Source: Phycisphaerae bacterium
Lineage (GTDB): Bacteria; Planctomycetota; Phycisphaerae; UBA1845
Length of the DNA stretch: 64,000 nt
Direction of reading: 5' to 3'
NCBI GenBank assembly: GCA_028289375.1
Contig: JANQQK010000039.1
Span: forward strand, 1-64,000
Shown: positions 9,189 to 17,483 of the stretch, in pieces
Numbering within the stretch: position 1 is the first letter of the stretch
Layout of the letters: every line of letters starts with the position of its first letter
Notes under the pieces: generated by a model
Seen by the model: only the letters and a program-made list of their open reading frames with translations
Told to the model about the DNA's origin: nothing
Database searches by the model: none
Translations under genes and position numbers: made by a program

Positions 9189-10204
9189 GATCTTCCCCCG
9201 ATCACATTCCAAATATCCAACAGATCCCGCATGACCGACGTCGCCGTCTCAATCCCGCCCGCGCCGCGACCAATCAACGTGATGTCCGAACTGGCTTTGA
9301 GCGACAGCGTGATCGCGTTCAAACTGGCCGGCACGTCGAGCGGATCGCCGATCGGCACCTCCTGCGGTGCGACCGACAGGGCTTCTCCGATTTCACCGAT
9401 CAGCTTCAGGTGGTTTCCTCGTTGCGCAGCCTCCTCGATGCGTTCCCGCGGCAAACCACGAATGCCCTCAACCTTCACGTCGCCAATCGTCGCCGGTCGC
9501 CCCAGCACGTAGTTGGCCAAGATCACGACCTTGGTGGCCGCATCAACGCCGTCGATGTCAGCGCTCGGATCGGTCTCCGCATATCCCAGGTCGATGGCTT
9601 CCTTCAGCACCGTGTCGAAATCAAGCCCCTCGCTGTGCATCTTCCACAGGATGAAATTCGTCGTCCCATTGAAGATGCCACGGACCATGGTCACCTCGTC
9701 GCCCCGGGCGCACTCGCGGGCCACGTTCAAAACAGGCGTGCCACCGCCGACCGTCCCGCTGAATCTGAATTGCACGCCGTTGAATTCCGCCAGCTCCAAC
9801 ATCGCCGGCATCGCAGCCGCGAGTGGCGCCTTGTTGACACTGATCGCGTGCTTGCCGGTCCGGAACGCGGCTTTGAGATTCTCTATCGATCGTCCGGGTG
9901 TCGACATCTGACTCGGTGACGCTTCCACCACAATGTCGGCGTCGCACTCGGCGATCAGTTGCGCCGCGTCGACTGTCCGCACGCCGTGACCTGCCACCCC
10001 CGCGACCGTTCCCGTGGACTCCTTCGCAGCCCGCAGTTCATCGGCGCTCAACCCGCGCTCGGAAACAGCGGCTCCCGTCGAATCGCACACCCCCACCAGT
10101 CGTGGCGACAATCCCTGCTGCTGATACAGCACCGACTGCTGCGCTTCCAGCAGATCGATAAACGACCTCGCCACCACACCATATCCCACCACGAAGATTC
10201 TCAT
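9185..10204 (-). CDS. hom: Homoserine dehydrogenase (short form, no ACT domain)
   Basis: Reduces aspartate semialdehyde to homoserine with NAD(P)H. The Rossmann fold starts at the first residues (RIFVVGYGVVARSF), and the family motifs NGTTNFIL and DPSADIDGVDAATK are present. At 339 residues it ends after the catalytic domain and lacks the usual C-terminal ACT domain, so feedback control may rest on LysC. The start is ATG 10204, sharing ATGA with the thrC stop. The longer upstream frame is the thrC tail read out of frame. Confidence 0.95.
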   Translation of the reverse strand: MRIFVVGYGVVARSFIDLLEAQQSVLYQQQGLSPRLVGVCDSTGAAVSERGLSADELRAAKESTGTVAGVAGHGVRTVDAAQLIAECDADIVVEASPSQMSTPGRSIENLKAAFRTGKHAISVNKAPLAAAMPAMLELAEFNGVQFRFSGTVGGGTPVLNVARECARGDEVTMVRGIFNGTTNFILWKMHSEGLDFDTVLKEAIDLGYAETDPSADIDGVDAATKVVILANYVLGRPATIGDVKVEGIRGLPRERIEEAAQRGNHLKLIGEIGEALSVAPQEVPIGDPLDVPASLNAITLSLKASSDITLIGRGAGGIETATSVMRDLLDIWNVIGGRS

Positions 10205-11382
10205 CGTAGTCCCAACGCCTCCTGCAACGAATCGAGCGTCGGCTGGGCATGCAGAATGGTCGGTTCGACGCGCAGAATCGCATCCGGATCCTTGAGACCG
10301 TGACCCGTCGTCACGCACACCACCGTCTCAGCGTCAACGCCATGCTTCTTGAGGTAGGCAATCGGGGCAACCGACGCAGGTTCGACAAAAACACCCTCGC
10401 GGTGTGCGAGTTCTCGTTGTGCCGCGAGAATTTCGGCGTCACTGACGGTCGCAGCCAAACCGTGCGAATCGTGGATCGCCGCCACCGCCTTCGCCCAGTT
10501 GACCGGCGCACCGATGCGGATGGCCGTCGCAATCGTCTCGGGTTCGGACACGTAGCATTTGTCAAGGTTGTCGTTCACGAACTTGGCGATCGGGGCAGCC
10601 CCTTCAGCCTGCACGCCGATCATCCGCGGCAGTTTCGTCGACAAACCGGCGTCACGGAATTCGCGGAAGCCCTTCCAGATCGCACTGATGTTGCCGGCGT
10701 TGCCCATCGGCAGCACGAGCGCATCCGGCGCGTCGCCCAACGCCTCGCACACCTCGAACGCCAGCGTCTTCTGCCCCTCCAGTCGAAACGGGTTGATCGA
10801 GTTCAACAGATACACATCGCCGGTCTCAGCCGACAGTTCCCGAACGACACGCATGGCGTCGTCAAAATTGCCGTCGACCTGCACGATCTGAGCACCGTGC
10901 GCCACCGACTGCGCGATCTTGCCCATGGCCACGTTGCCGCCGGGAATCAGCACGACCGCGTTCAGCCCCGCGCGACCGCCATACGCTGCCAGCGACGCTG
11001 CGGTATTGCCCGTCGACGCGCACGCAACCGCCTTCGCCCCCATCTCGATCGCCTTGGTGACACCCACTGTCATCCCGCGATCCTTGAACGAACAGGTCGG
11101 ATTCTCGCCCTCGTTCTTGACAAACATTCGATCGATGCCGTACATCTTCGCCAACGTCGGGCAAGGGTGAAAACCCGTATCGCCCTCGCTCAGCGATACC
11201 CGCTTGCTCGCATCAACCGGTAGAAACGACGCGTACCGCCAAACCCCCCGGCCGCACATCTGAACATCACCGAGCGAGTTCGCATCAACGGCGATTTCCA
11301 GCACGCTGCCGCACGCGTCACAGGTGAACACCACCTGCTCCAGCGGATACCGTGCGTCGCATTGGATGCACCGTTGGATCAC
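10201..11382 (-). CDS. thrC: Threonine synthase
   Basis: Converts O-phosphohomoserine to threonine with pyridoxal phosphate. The PLP lysine is Lys100 in NPTCSFKDRG. A GxGN-like loop (GNTAASLAAYGGRAG) and SINPFRLEGQ follow. The N-terminus carries a zinc-ribbon pair (Cys5/Cys8 and Cys21/Cys24), as in the short threonine-synthase class. The start is GTG 11382, sharing GTGA with the thrB stop, with GGAGG about 10 nt before it. Length (393) is normal. Confidence 0.96.
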   Translation of the reverse strand: MIQRCIQCDARYPLEQVVFTCDACGSVLEIAVDANSLGDVQMCGRGVWRYASFLPVDASKRVSLSEGDTGFHPCPTLAKMYGIDRMFVKNEGENPTCSFKDRGMTVGVTKAIEMGAKAVACASTGNTAASLAAYGGRAGLNAVVLIPGGNVAMGKIAQSVAHGAQIVQVDGNFDDAMRVVRELSAETGDVYLLNSINPFRLEGQKTLAFEVCEALGDAPDALVLPMGNAGNISAIWKGFREFRDAGLSTKLPRMIGVQAEGAAPIAKFVNDNLDKCYVSEPETIATAIRIGAPVNWAKAVAAIHDSHGLAATVSDAEILAAQRELAHREGVFVEPASVAPIAYLKKHGVDAETVVCVTTGHGLKDPDAILRVEPTILHAQPTLDSLQEALGLR

Positions 11383-12311
11383 GCGATTTCCTCCACAACC
11401 TGCGCCGCCGGCCCCACCGACGTCACGTGCACCACGCTCGACAACCCCGCCGTCTCAAATCCCGCCTTCATCGCATCAACCACGCGCTCTGCCCCGTCGC
11501 CGACCACGGCCATCACGGTCGGTCCCGCGCCACTGATCGTCACGCCGAACGCGCCGGCTTGCTTCGCCAATCGACGCACTTCGTCGAATCCGGGAATCAG
11601 CGGCGATCTTGCCCTATCGACAAATGATCCCTCGACGGCTGCGCCCAATGCCGCCGCGTCCCCGCGTATCAGGGCAGCCGTTATCGCCCCGCACCGCGCG
11701 CAGCCGGCTGCATACTCCTTCATCGTCACGGACGACGGCATCACCTTGCGGGATTCCTCGGTCGCCAACTCCACGCCCGGAGTGGCCACCACGAATCGAA
11801 TCTCCGATGCTGCATCCACGACCGTCAATCGCAACGGCTCGCGCTGATCCACGATCGTCAGCCCGCCGCAGATCGCAGCTGCGACGTTGTCCGCGTGCGC
11901 CGCCCCCGCCGCCGCACGCTCGCCCTCTGCCGCAAACGTCACCAGTTCCGTTTGGGACAATCCAAGTCCGAACAGCGCGTCGATCGCGACGACGGCTGCC
12001 GCAGCACTGGCCGCACTCGACCCAAGACCGCTGCCGGGTCGGATCCCCTTGGCGATGTGCATCCGCAGTGGTTCATCGAGGCCATGAGCAGCCATGACCG
12101 CGCGGACGGCCAAGCCTGCCGTGTTCCGCTCCCATTCCGCTGGAATCCCGTTGCCTGTCTGCCCCTCGATGTCGATGGCTGACGCACGATCCGCCCGTTC
12201 GAGCGTGACAACATCCGAGGCTGCGTCGACACACAGTCCGAACGCATCAAACCCGTACCCGAGGTTGGCGATCGAGGAGTAGGCTTTGACTTTCACGGCG
12301 GTGTCGACCAT
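11379..12311 (-). CDS. thrB: Homoserine kinase (GHMP family)
   Basis: Phosphorylates homoserine. The GHMP ATP loop is RPGSGLGSSAASAAAAVVAI, near residues 90-110; the N-terminus has the substrate stretch SIANLGYGFDAFGL. The C-terminal GHMP motif appears as AGAFGVTISGAGPTVMAV. AGGGG lies 4-8 nt before ATG 12311. It is first in the thrB-thrC-hom-lysC operon. No threonine attenuator peptide was seen in the leader. Confidence 0.95.
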   Translation of the reverse strand: MVDTAVKVKAYSSIANLGYGFDAFGLCVDAASDVVTLERADRASAIDIEGQTGNGIPAEWERNTAGLAVRAVMAAHGLDEPLRMHIAKGIRPGSGLGSSAASAAAAVVAIDALFGLGLSQTELVTFAAEGERAAAGAAHADNVAAAICGGLTIVDQREPLRLTVVDAASEIRFVVATPGVELATEESRKVMPSSVTMKEYAAGCARCGAITAALIRGDAAALGAAVEGSFVDRARSPLIPGFDEVRRLAKQAGAFGVTISGAGPTVMAVVGDGAERVVDAMKAGFETAGLSSVVHVTSVGPAAQVVEEIA

Positions 12312-12347
12312 GCCCCTATCCTAGCTTGGGGCGGTGTGAATCTAAAG

Positions 12348-12377
12348 TGGACTGACCGCGTGATTTGTTCCGATAAT
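12348..12377 (+). promoter_or_regulatory. Candidate promoter of the 29-codon mini-ORF
   Basis: TGGACT, an 18-bp spacer and GATAAT (12372-12377) point rightward into the mini-ORF, giving a leader of about 86 nt. The region also serves as the upstream flank of thrB. Confidence 0.4.
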
Positions 12378-12469
12378 CCCAGCAACGTGAACCCGTGTGC
12401 GGATGCGTCCGGTGCTGTTGTTTTCGGACGTTCGAGACGTACACACACCATGAACAAAAGGATCAAGCG

Positions 12470-12559
12470 ATGTTCTTTGACACCATCCTGACGGACCTGT
12501 TCTTCCAGTTTCTCAACGTCCTGATCAGCACGCTCTTCGGTGGGCTCACGCTCGTTTAG
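12470..12559 (+). CDS. Putative 29-aa hydrophobic membrane miniprotein
   Basis: ATG at 12470 to TAG at 12559 encodes 29 residues beginning MFFDTILTDLFF. Apart from two Asp near the N-terminus the peptide is almost wholly hydrophobic and could span the membrane once. AAAAGGA lies 8 nt before the start and a sigma70-like promoter lies upstream. The ribosome site sits in the loop between GAACA and TGTTC (12452-12475), a possible translation-controlling hairpin. It overlaps the tail of the convergent glutaredoxin-like gene by 14 nt. No family is recognised; reality of the gene is inferred from promoter, ribosome site and hydrophobicity. Confidence 0.45.
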   Translation: MFFDTILTDLFFQFLNVLISTLFGGLTLV

Positions 12560-12830
12560 ACGCTGATCCGTCCCCGCCGCTCACGCCGAGTCGATCGAGA
12601 TGCTCCCGCAGGGCACGCTCGCTGAGGCGGTGGCGGCAGAACTCCTCGCCATTGACGAACACGACCGGGATGTCGTGGCAGTAGAGGTTGTACGCCTCCT
12701 GATTCGCGGAATCGGAGATGTCGACCCGCTGCAGGTCGTAGCCACATCTCGACTGCAGTTTCTTCAGGACAAACCAGACCGGCTCGCAGAGGGTGCAATC
12801 TTCTTTCGTGTAGAAGGTGACGGTGGTCAT
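12546..12830 (-). CDS. Glutaredoxin-like thioredoxin-fold protein
   Basis: 94 residues with a thioredoxin fold: beta strand TVTFYTKEDC, active site CTLC at residues 10-13, the cis-proline segment DIPVVFVNGEEF and a C-terminal helix. Small proteins of this kind (glutaredoxin/DUF836-like) reduce disulfides with glutathione or another thiol. ATG 12830 shares ATGA with the stop of the alcohol dehydrogenase gene, so the pair is translationally coupled. The partner substrate is unknown. Confidence 0.85.
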   Translation of the reverse strand: MTTVTFYTKEDCTLCEPVWFVLKKLQSRCGYDLQRVDISDSANQEAYNLYCHDIPVVFVNGEEFCRHRLSERALREHLDRLGVSGGDGSASKRA

Positions 12831-13924
12831 CTCTTTGGATCGATCAGCGCCTTGACCACGCGACCGCTGGCCACCGCTGCCAACGCGTCGTTCGCATCCG
12901 ACAAGCCGTAGCGGTCCAGCTTCATCGCCGCCCACGGTTTGCTTCGCTCGGGGTTCATCATGATCTGCGCCCCGCGATAGAAGTGCGAGAAGTCAGAACC
13001 CCAGCAGCCACGAACGTCAAGGTGTTTCTTGTTCAGATCGACGTGCGGGTTGAACGCGATGTCACCATGGTCGGTGTATTGGCCGACGATGACGACCCGG
13101 CCGGCGTCGCGCGTGAAGCGCATCGCCTGAACGACCGCGATGGGTGCTCCGGTGGCTTCGATGGTGACGTCCGCCCCGCGCCCGCCGGTCTGCTCATGAA
13201 TCCACGTCATTCGCGCGTCGTCGTCATGCTCTTCGATGTTGAGAACCGCGTCCGCACCCGCCGCACTGGCTGATTCCAACCGATTGGCCGGCGCGCCGAT
13301 GCACAACACCCGCAACGCACCCGCCATCCTTGCAAAAATCGCGCAGGCGAGTCCCACCGGGCCGCTGCCGAGCACCAACACGGTATCGCCGATGGCCACG
13401 TCGGCGCGGTCCACCGCGTGCAACGCCGTCGGCAATGCACAGCCGCCGGCCATGTACGTTTCGAAATCTGCATCGCCAAGTCGAATGCACCGCGTGTCCG
13501 GTTTGATGTAGATCTTCTCCGACCAGCCGCCGCACAGACCATCGTCGAGGCCATACGTGATGCCGTACACCTTGCGATGCGGACAGCGCGTGGTCGCCTT
13601 GGAGACGAGGCAGTAGTGACAGGCGTTGCACGTGCGGTGTACGTCGAGAAACGTGACGCGGTCGCCTTCTGCAAATGGCTGACCATCGACATCCAGCAAC
13701 GTTCCGCGGATCTTGCCCAGCCGCCCAACCGACACGTGCCCCGGAACCAGCGGATACGGAACGCCCGCCAGCAATCCCCGCTGCAGGTACAGGTCGGTCC
13801 CGCAGACCTCGGACAATTCCACATCAAGCAGCGCGGAATTCGGTTCCAGGTCCGGTTCGGGGATATCACGAACTTCGACGTTGGCGTTGGGTTCGGGGAT
13901 GACGGCGGTGCGTACGGCGGCCAT
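12827..13924 (-). CDS. Zinc-dependent alcohol dehydrogenase family protein (MDR)
   Basis: A 365-residue medium-chain dehydrogenase. Visible are the catalytic zinc Cys (EVCGTDLY, about residue 41), the structural zinc set CNACHYC...C (about 99-113) and the NAD(P)-binding loop GSGPVGLA (near 190). The motif normally GHE is GHV here (PGHVSVGRLG), so the Glu next to the catalytic zinc His is lost. ATG 13924 overlaps the ispD stop as TAATG. Substrate is not inferable; relatives act on alcohols, polyols or threonine. Confidence 0.88.
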   Translation of the reverse strand: MAAVRTAVIPEPNANVEVRDIPEPDLEPNSALLDVELSEVCGTDLYLQRGLLAGVPYPLVPGHVSVGRLGKIRGTLLDVDGQPFAEGDRVTFLDVHRTCNACHYCLVSKATTRCPHRKVYGITYGLDDGLCGGWSEKIYIKPDTRCIRLGDADFETYMAGGCALPTALHAVDRADVAIGDTVLVLGSGPVGLACAIFARMAGALRVLCIGAPANRLESASAAGADAVLNIEEHDDDARMTWIHEQTGGRGADVTIEATGAPIAVVQAMRFTRDAGRVVIVGQYTDHGDIAFNPHVDLNKKHLDVRGCWGSDFSHFYRGAQIMMNPERSKPWAAMKLDRYGLSDANDALAAVASGRVVKALIDPKR

Positions 13925-14661
13925 TACCACTGCGCTTCTTCAAACGCACCGAGCTTGGGCACCTTCTTCTGCGGACGGGCCTTGATGATCGCGTTGGCCA
14001 GTGAGATGTCGGGCTTGGTCGTGATCTTCAGATTGGTTGGGTCTGACACGACAATCGAAACAGGCTGACCTGCCAGCTCGAACAACTGCGCATCATCTGT
14101 GACTTCGTCCGACTTGGCCGGCGGATTGTCGTACAGCTCGACCATCTTCTTGCGATCAAAAACCTGCGGCGTCTGGGCCTCGTAGAGTCCGGCGCGGTCG
14201 ACGGTTTCATCGACCACTTTCGACTCGCCGACGCGTTTGATCGTCCCGTGCAGGGGTGATGCGAGAATGGCCGCCCCGGTCTTGGCTGCCTCGGCGAACA
14301 CGGCGTCGATCATGTCGTGGCTCACGCAAGGGCGTGCTGCGTCGTGGACCGCCACCAGATCCGCGTCATCGGGCACTTCCTTGAGACCCGCAGACACCGA
14401 GTCCATGCGATGGGCACCGCCCTCGACGAGTTTGACGCCCATAAAGGCGAGGTTCGCGGCATACTTGGATTTCACCTCGGCCAGATCGTTGCCCGAAACA
14501 ACCAGAATGGTCGCACAGACGTCGTCGCGATTGACGAAGTGCTCGATCGACCTGAGAAAAACCGCGCGACCGTCGATCTTGGCCAGCGTCTTGTTTTCGC
14601 CACCGCCGAATCGCTCGCCCTTGCCGGCGGCTGCAATGATGACCGCGTATTTGACTGCCAT
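13924..14661 (-). CDS. ispD: 2-C-methyl-D-erythritol 4-phosphate cytidylyltransferase
   Basis: Transfers CMP from CTP to MEP in the non-mevalonate isoprenoid pathway. The N-terminal nucleotide-binding loop is IIAAAGKGERFGGGENK, and VHDAARPCVS and DEVTDDAQLFE are family signatures. Length (245) is slightly long, with a basic C-terminal tail (KARPQKKVPKLG). It follows the PIN/TRAM gene by 38 nt, an adjacency also known in Bacillus (yacL-ispD). ispF is not next to it. Confidence 0.95.
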   Translation of the reverse strand: MAVKYAVIIAAAGKGERFGGGENKTLAKIDGRAVFLRSIEHFVNRDDVCATILVVSGNDLAEVKSKYAANLAFMGVKLVEGGAHRMDSVSAGLKEVPDDADLVAVHDAARPCVSHDMIDAVFAEAAKTGAAILASPLHGTIKRVGESKVVDETVDRAGLYEAQTPQVFDRKKMVELYDNPPAKSDEVTDDAQLFELAGQPVSIVVSDPTNLKITTKPDISLANAIIKARPQKKVPKLGAFEEAQW

Positions 14662-14699
14662 GACTCCCTCTCAGACGCTCAAAGTTGCCTGAAATGTTG

Positions 14700-15914
14700 C
14701 TACGCCTTCGCTCCCGGTGTCGCGCGCGATTTGCGTGGCGGCTCGACCGACGATCCACCCGCGCGACCGAAGATCATCCGACCTGCGGACGTCTGCAGCG
14801 AACTCGTGACCGAGACGTCGATCGTCTTGCCGATGTGCGTCCTGCCGCCCTCGACCACGACCATCGTGCCATCGTCGAGATAACCGATGCCCTGACCATC
14901 ACCCTCGCCGGGCTTGATGATCTTGACCGCGACACCCTCGCCGGGCAGCAGCACCGGCTTCAGCGAATTGGCGATGTCGTTGATGTTGATGACCGTGACA
15001 CCACGCACCTGGGCGACCTGATTCAGATTGTAATCGTTGGTCACGATCCGACCGTCGAGATTCTTGGCGAGATCCACCAGACGCTCGTCGACCGAAACGG
15101 GATCGCCCGGTTCGGATTTGACGTCGTGAATGACGATTTCCACATCCTTGGTGGACTGCAGTTTGTTGAGCACATCCAGCCCGCGACGTCCGCGATTGCG
15201 CTTGAGCTTGTCGGGGCTGTCCGCCACCATCTGCAGCTCGGCCAACACGAATCGCGGCACGATGAACTCCGTTTCGAATACCCTGGTTTGCGCAAGATCG
15301 ACGATCCGCCCGTCGATGATGACAGACGTATCGAGTAGCAGCGGCCTGCCGCCTTTCTGTTGCTTGGCAAACTCCACATAGGGGATGACGAATCGTATAT
15401 CGTCCTTGGTCTGCACGATGAAGCTCACCGTCAGATAGCAGCACACCACGCCGATCATCAACTTGACCGTCGAGACGAATGGGTGATCCTGATAGCCGAT
15501 CTGCTGCCGTCGCATCCGCGTGACCATCTGCCGCGTGGTCTTACCTGTCACAAGGTCTTCGACAGGCTCTTCAACCGTCACCGGCACATCTGCGTAAACC
15601 GGGCTGCGCAACTCGGGAAACGTCCTTGTGAGCGAGTTGACCGCCAGATCAACAATCAACGACAACCCGAACGCGATCACCATGCCCACGACCAGGCCGA
15701 AGAACACACCCGAAATGGCTTTCAGCGATTTTTGCGGGATGAAGATGTCGACCGCGATGAAGATCATCGCGATGCCCAGGCAACTGATCAGCAGCAGGTC
15801 AGCGTATTGCGTGAACCAGAAGATTCGGCTTGGCTGATCGTTCTCGCCGGCGATAAACGTGATCGCCACGACCCCAAGTGCGAGGACAAACAATGCTCGT
15901 AGAATGATCAGCAA
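14700..15914 (-). CDS. PIN/TRAM-domain membrane protein (YacL-like)
   Basis: About 404 residues. Four hydrophobic helices occupy residues 1-170 (with a loop PVTVEEPVEDLVTGK before the fourth). A PIN nuclease-like domain (LLLDTSVIIDGRIVDL) follows at about 195-320 with acidic residues at the expected places (DTS, DERLVDLA, TNDYNL). A TRAM-like domain lies near 320-385 (GEGVAVKIIKPG, GQGIGYLDDGTMVVVEGG). The start is TTG 15914, with GGAG 8 nt before it; an upstream ATG would add 40 non-family residues. It begins the PIN-ispD-ADH-glutaredoxin chain. The family's RNA target is not established. Confidence 0.9.
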   Translation of the reverse strand: MLIILRALFVLALGVVAITFIAGENDQPSRIFWFTQYADLLLISCLGIAMIFIAVDIFIPQKSLKAISGVFFGLVVGMVIAFGLSLIVDLAVNSLTRTFPELRSPVYADVPVTVEEPVEDLVTGKTTRQMVTRMRRQQIGYQDHPFVSTVKLMIGVVCCYLTVSFIVQTKDDIRFVIPYVEFAKQQKGGRPLLLDTSVIIDGRIVDLAQTRVFETEFIVPRFVLAELQMVADSPDKLKRNRGRRGLDVLNKLQSTKDVEIVIHDVKSEPGDPVSVDERLVDLAKNLDGRIVTNDYNLNQVAQVRGVTVININDIANSLKPVLLPGEGVAVKIIKPGEGDGQGIGYLDDGTMVVVEGGRTHIGKTIDVSVTSSLQTSAGRMIFGRAGGSSVEPPRKSRATPGAKA

Positions 15915-15980
15915 GGAATCGGCTCCAGTTCGCTGCCGGGGGTATACCGCGGGTCGTAGATCGGAAAGTCGACCCGAAAA

Positions 15981-16010
15981 GTGACGGCAGCCCTCTCTCT
16001 GAAGTATAAC
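15981..16010 (+). promoter_or_regulatory. Candidate promoter of the MATE gene
   Basis: GTGACG, an 18-bp spacer and TATAAC (16005-16010) lie 35 bp before the MATE start. The -10 overlaps that of the leftward promoter, so the two may compete. Confidence 0.35.
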
Positions 16011-16030
16011 CTCGGTAAGAACGCAATCAA
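16003..16030 (-). promoter_or_regulatory. Candidate promoter of the yacL-like/ispD operon
   Basis: On the minus strand TTGATT (16030-16025), a 16-bp spacer and TATACT (16008-16003) lie about 90 bp upstream of the TTG start. Confidence 0.5.
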
Positions 16031-16045
16031 TCAATCACCCTTTAC

Positions 16046-17458
16046 ATGAGCCAAACACCCGTTTCATCAACGCCGAATACGCAGGGAAAATCGCCCGCAC
16101 CCTCGATCGCCAATCGCGGAAGTGTGCGGCGGGCGCTCTTCTGGTTCGCCATGCCCGTCCTCGGCGAGCAGCTTCTCAATACCGCCGTCGGCCTCGTGGA
16201 CGTCTTTCTGGCCGGAACCATCAGCGTCCACGCGACGTCCGCGATCGGGTTGGCTGCCTACGTCGGCTGGCTGATGTCCATGCTGTTTATGCTGGTGGGG
16301 ACGGGTGCGACGGCGTTGGTCGCAAGGATGACCGGCGCCGGAAAGCACGCAGACGCCAACCTCTTCGCCAACCAATCGCTCGGTCTGGCAGCGGGTCTGG
16401 GCGTGGCGGGATTCGCATTCATCTGGCTGCTCGCACCGACGTTGGCCACCCTGCAGTCCATGTCACCCGAGACCAGCGCGGTCGTGGTGCACTACCTGCG
16501 CTTCGATGCGATCGGACATCTTTTTACAAGCTTCACCCTGATTGGTGCTGCCGCCATGCGCGGTGTCGGCGACATGCGGACGCCGTTCAAGATCCTGACG
16601 GTCGTCAACATCACCAACATCGTCACGTCCTACGCGCTCGTCTTCGGACTCGGACCGATCCCCGCCATCGGGATCAACGGGATCGTCATTGGCACGGTGT
16701 TCGGTCGATTCATCGGCGGCCTGCTCACCTTGATGACCCTGCGTCGCGGACGAGGCGGGTTGAAACTCGTTCCCAATCTGATGAAACCCGTGCGAGAATC
16801 AGTGCGTCGGATTCTGCGGATCGGTGGACCTGCCGCCCTCGACGGATTGATCATGTGGTCCGGACACTTCGCGTTCCTCATGCTCATCGGGCAACTCGAC
16901 GCCGGCAGCGCGGGCAATGCCTATTACGCTGCCCACATCATCGGCATTCGCGTGGAAGCGCTTACCTACCTGCCGGCCGTCGCATTCGGTGCTGCCGCGG
17001 CGACGATGGTCGGGCAGGCACTCGGGGCCGGTGACGCCGAACGTGCACGACGCGCCGGTCACGAGGCGGTGCTGCAATGCGGACTGCTCGGTGCCGCGTT
17101 AACCGGGTTCTACTACTTCGGCGCCGACGCCATTTTCAGGTGGATGCAGCAGACCGACGACGTTGTTCGCATCGCCGGACCGCCTGCGCTGCGCATGGCT
17201 GCCTTCTTCCAGGTCTTTCTCACGACGGCCATCATCTACGTCAACGCGTTACGCGGTGCCGGCGACACGCGTTACCCCCTGATCATCACGTTTGTCAGCG
17301 TGTACGTCGTCCGCCTGCCGGCTGGTTATCTGCTCGGCATCACGATGGAGTTGGGATTGATGGGTGCATGGATGGCCATGTGCGGGGACATGACCATCCG
17401 AGGGGTCTTGGCCACGATGCGCTTCGTGCGTGGCCGATGGATCGACACGACCGTGTGA
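16046..17458 (+). CDS. MATE-family efflux transporter
   Basis: 470 residues with about 12 hydrophobic segments in two homologous halves, the second opening with VRRILRIGGPAALDGLIMW. The N-half contains PVLGEQLLNTAVGLVDVFLAG and GTGATALVARMTGAG, and the C-half contains AAATMVGQALGAGDAERA; all are typical of MATE proteins. They export cationic drugs or metabolites with Na+ or H+. No clear ribosome site precedes ATG 16046 and the predicted 5' leader is short. It is divergent from the yacL-like operon. Confidence 0.93.
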   Translation: MSQTPVSSTPNTQGKSPAPSIANRGSVRRALFWFAMPVLGEQLLNTAVGLVDVFLAGTISVHATSAIGLAAYVGWLMSMLFMLVGTGATALVARMTGAGKHADANLFANQSLGLAAGLGVAGFAFIWLLAPTLATLQSMSPETSAVVVHYLRFDAIGHLFTSFTLIGAAAMRGVGDMRTPFKILTVVNITNIVTSYALVFGLGPIPAIGINGIVIGTVFGRFIGGLLTLMTLRRGRGGLKLVPNLMKPVRESVRRILRIGGPAALDGLIMWSGHFAFLMLIGQLDAGSAGNAYYAAHIIGIRVEALTYLPAVAFGAAAATMVGQALGAGDAERARRAGHEAVLQCGLLGAALTGFYYFGADAIFRWMQQTDDVVRIAGPPALRMAAFFQVFLTTAIIYVNALRGAGDTRYPLIITFVSVYVVRLPAGYLLGITMELGLMGAWMAMCGDMTIRGVLATMRFVRGRWIDTTV

Positions 17459-17483
17459 TCCATCGACGCACGCATTCATGACG

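Noticed and set aside
16021-16037. Short ATTGATTGATTG repeat
   Set aside because: Only three units of four bases; too short to be a meaningful repeat and explained as part of the promoter.
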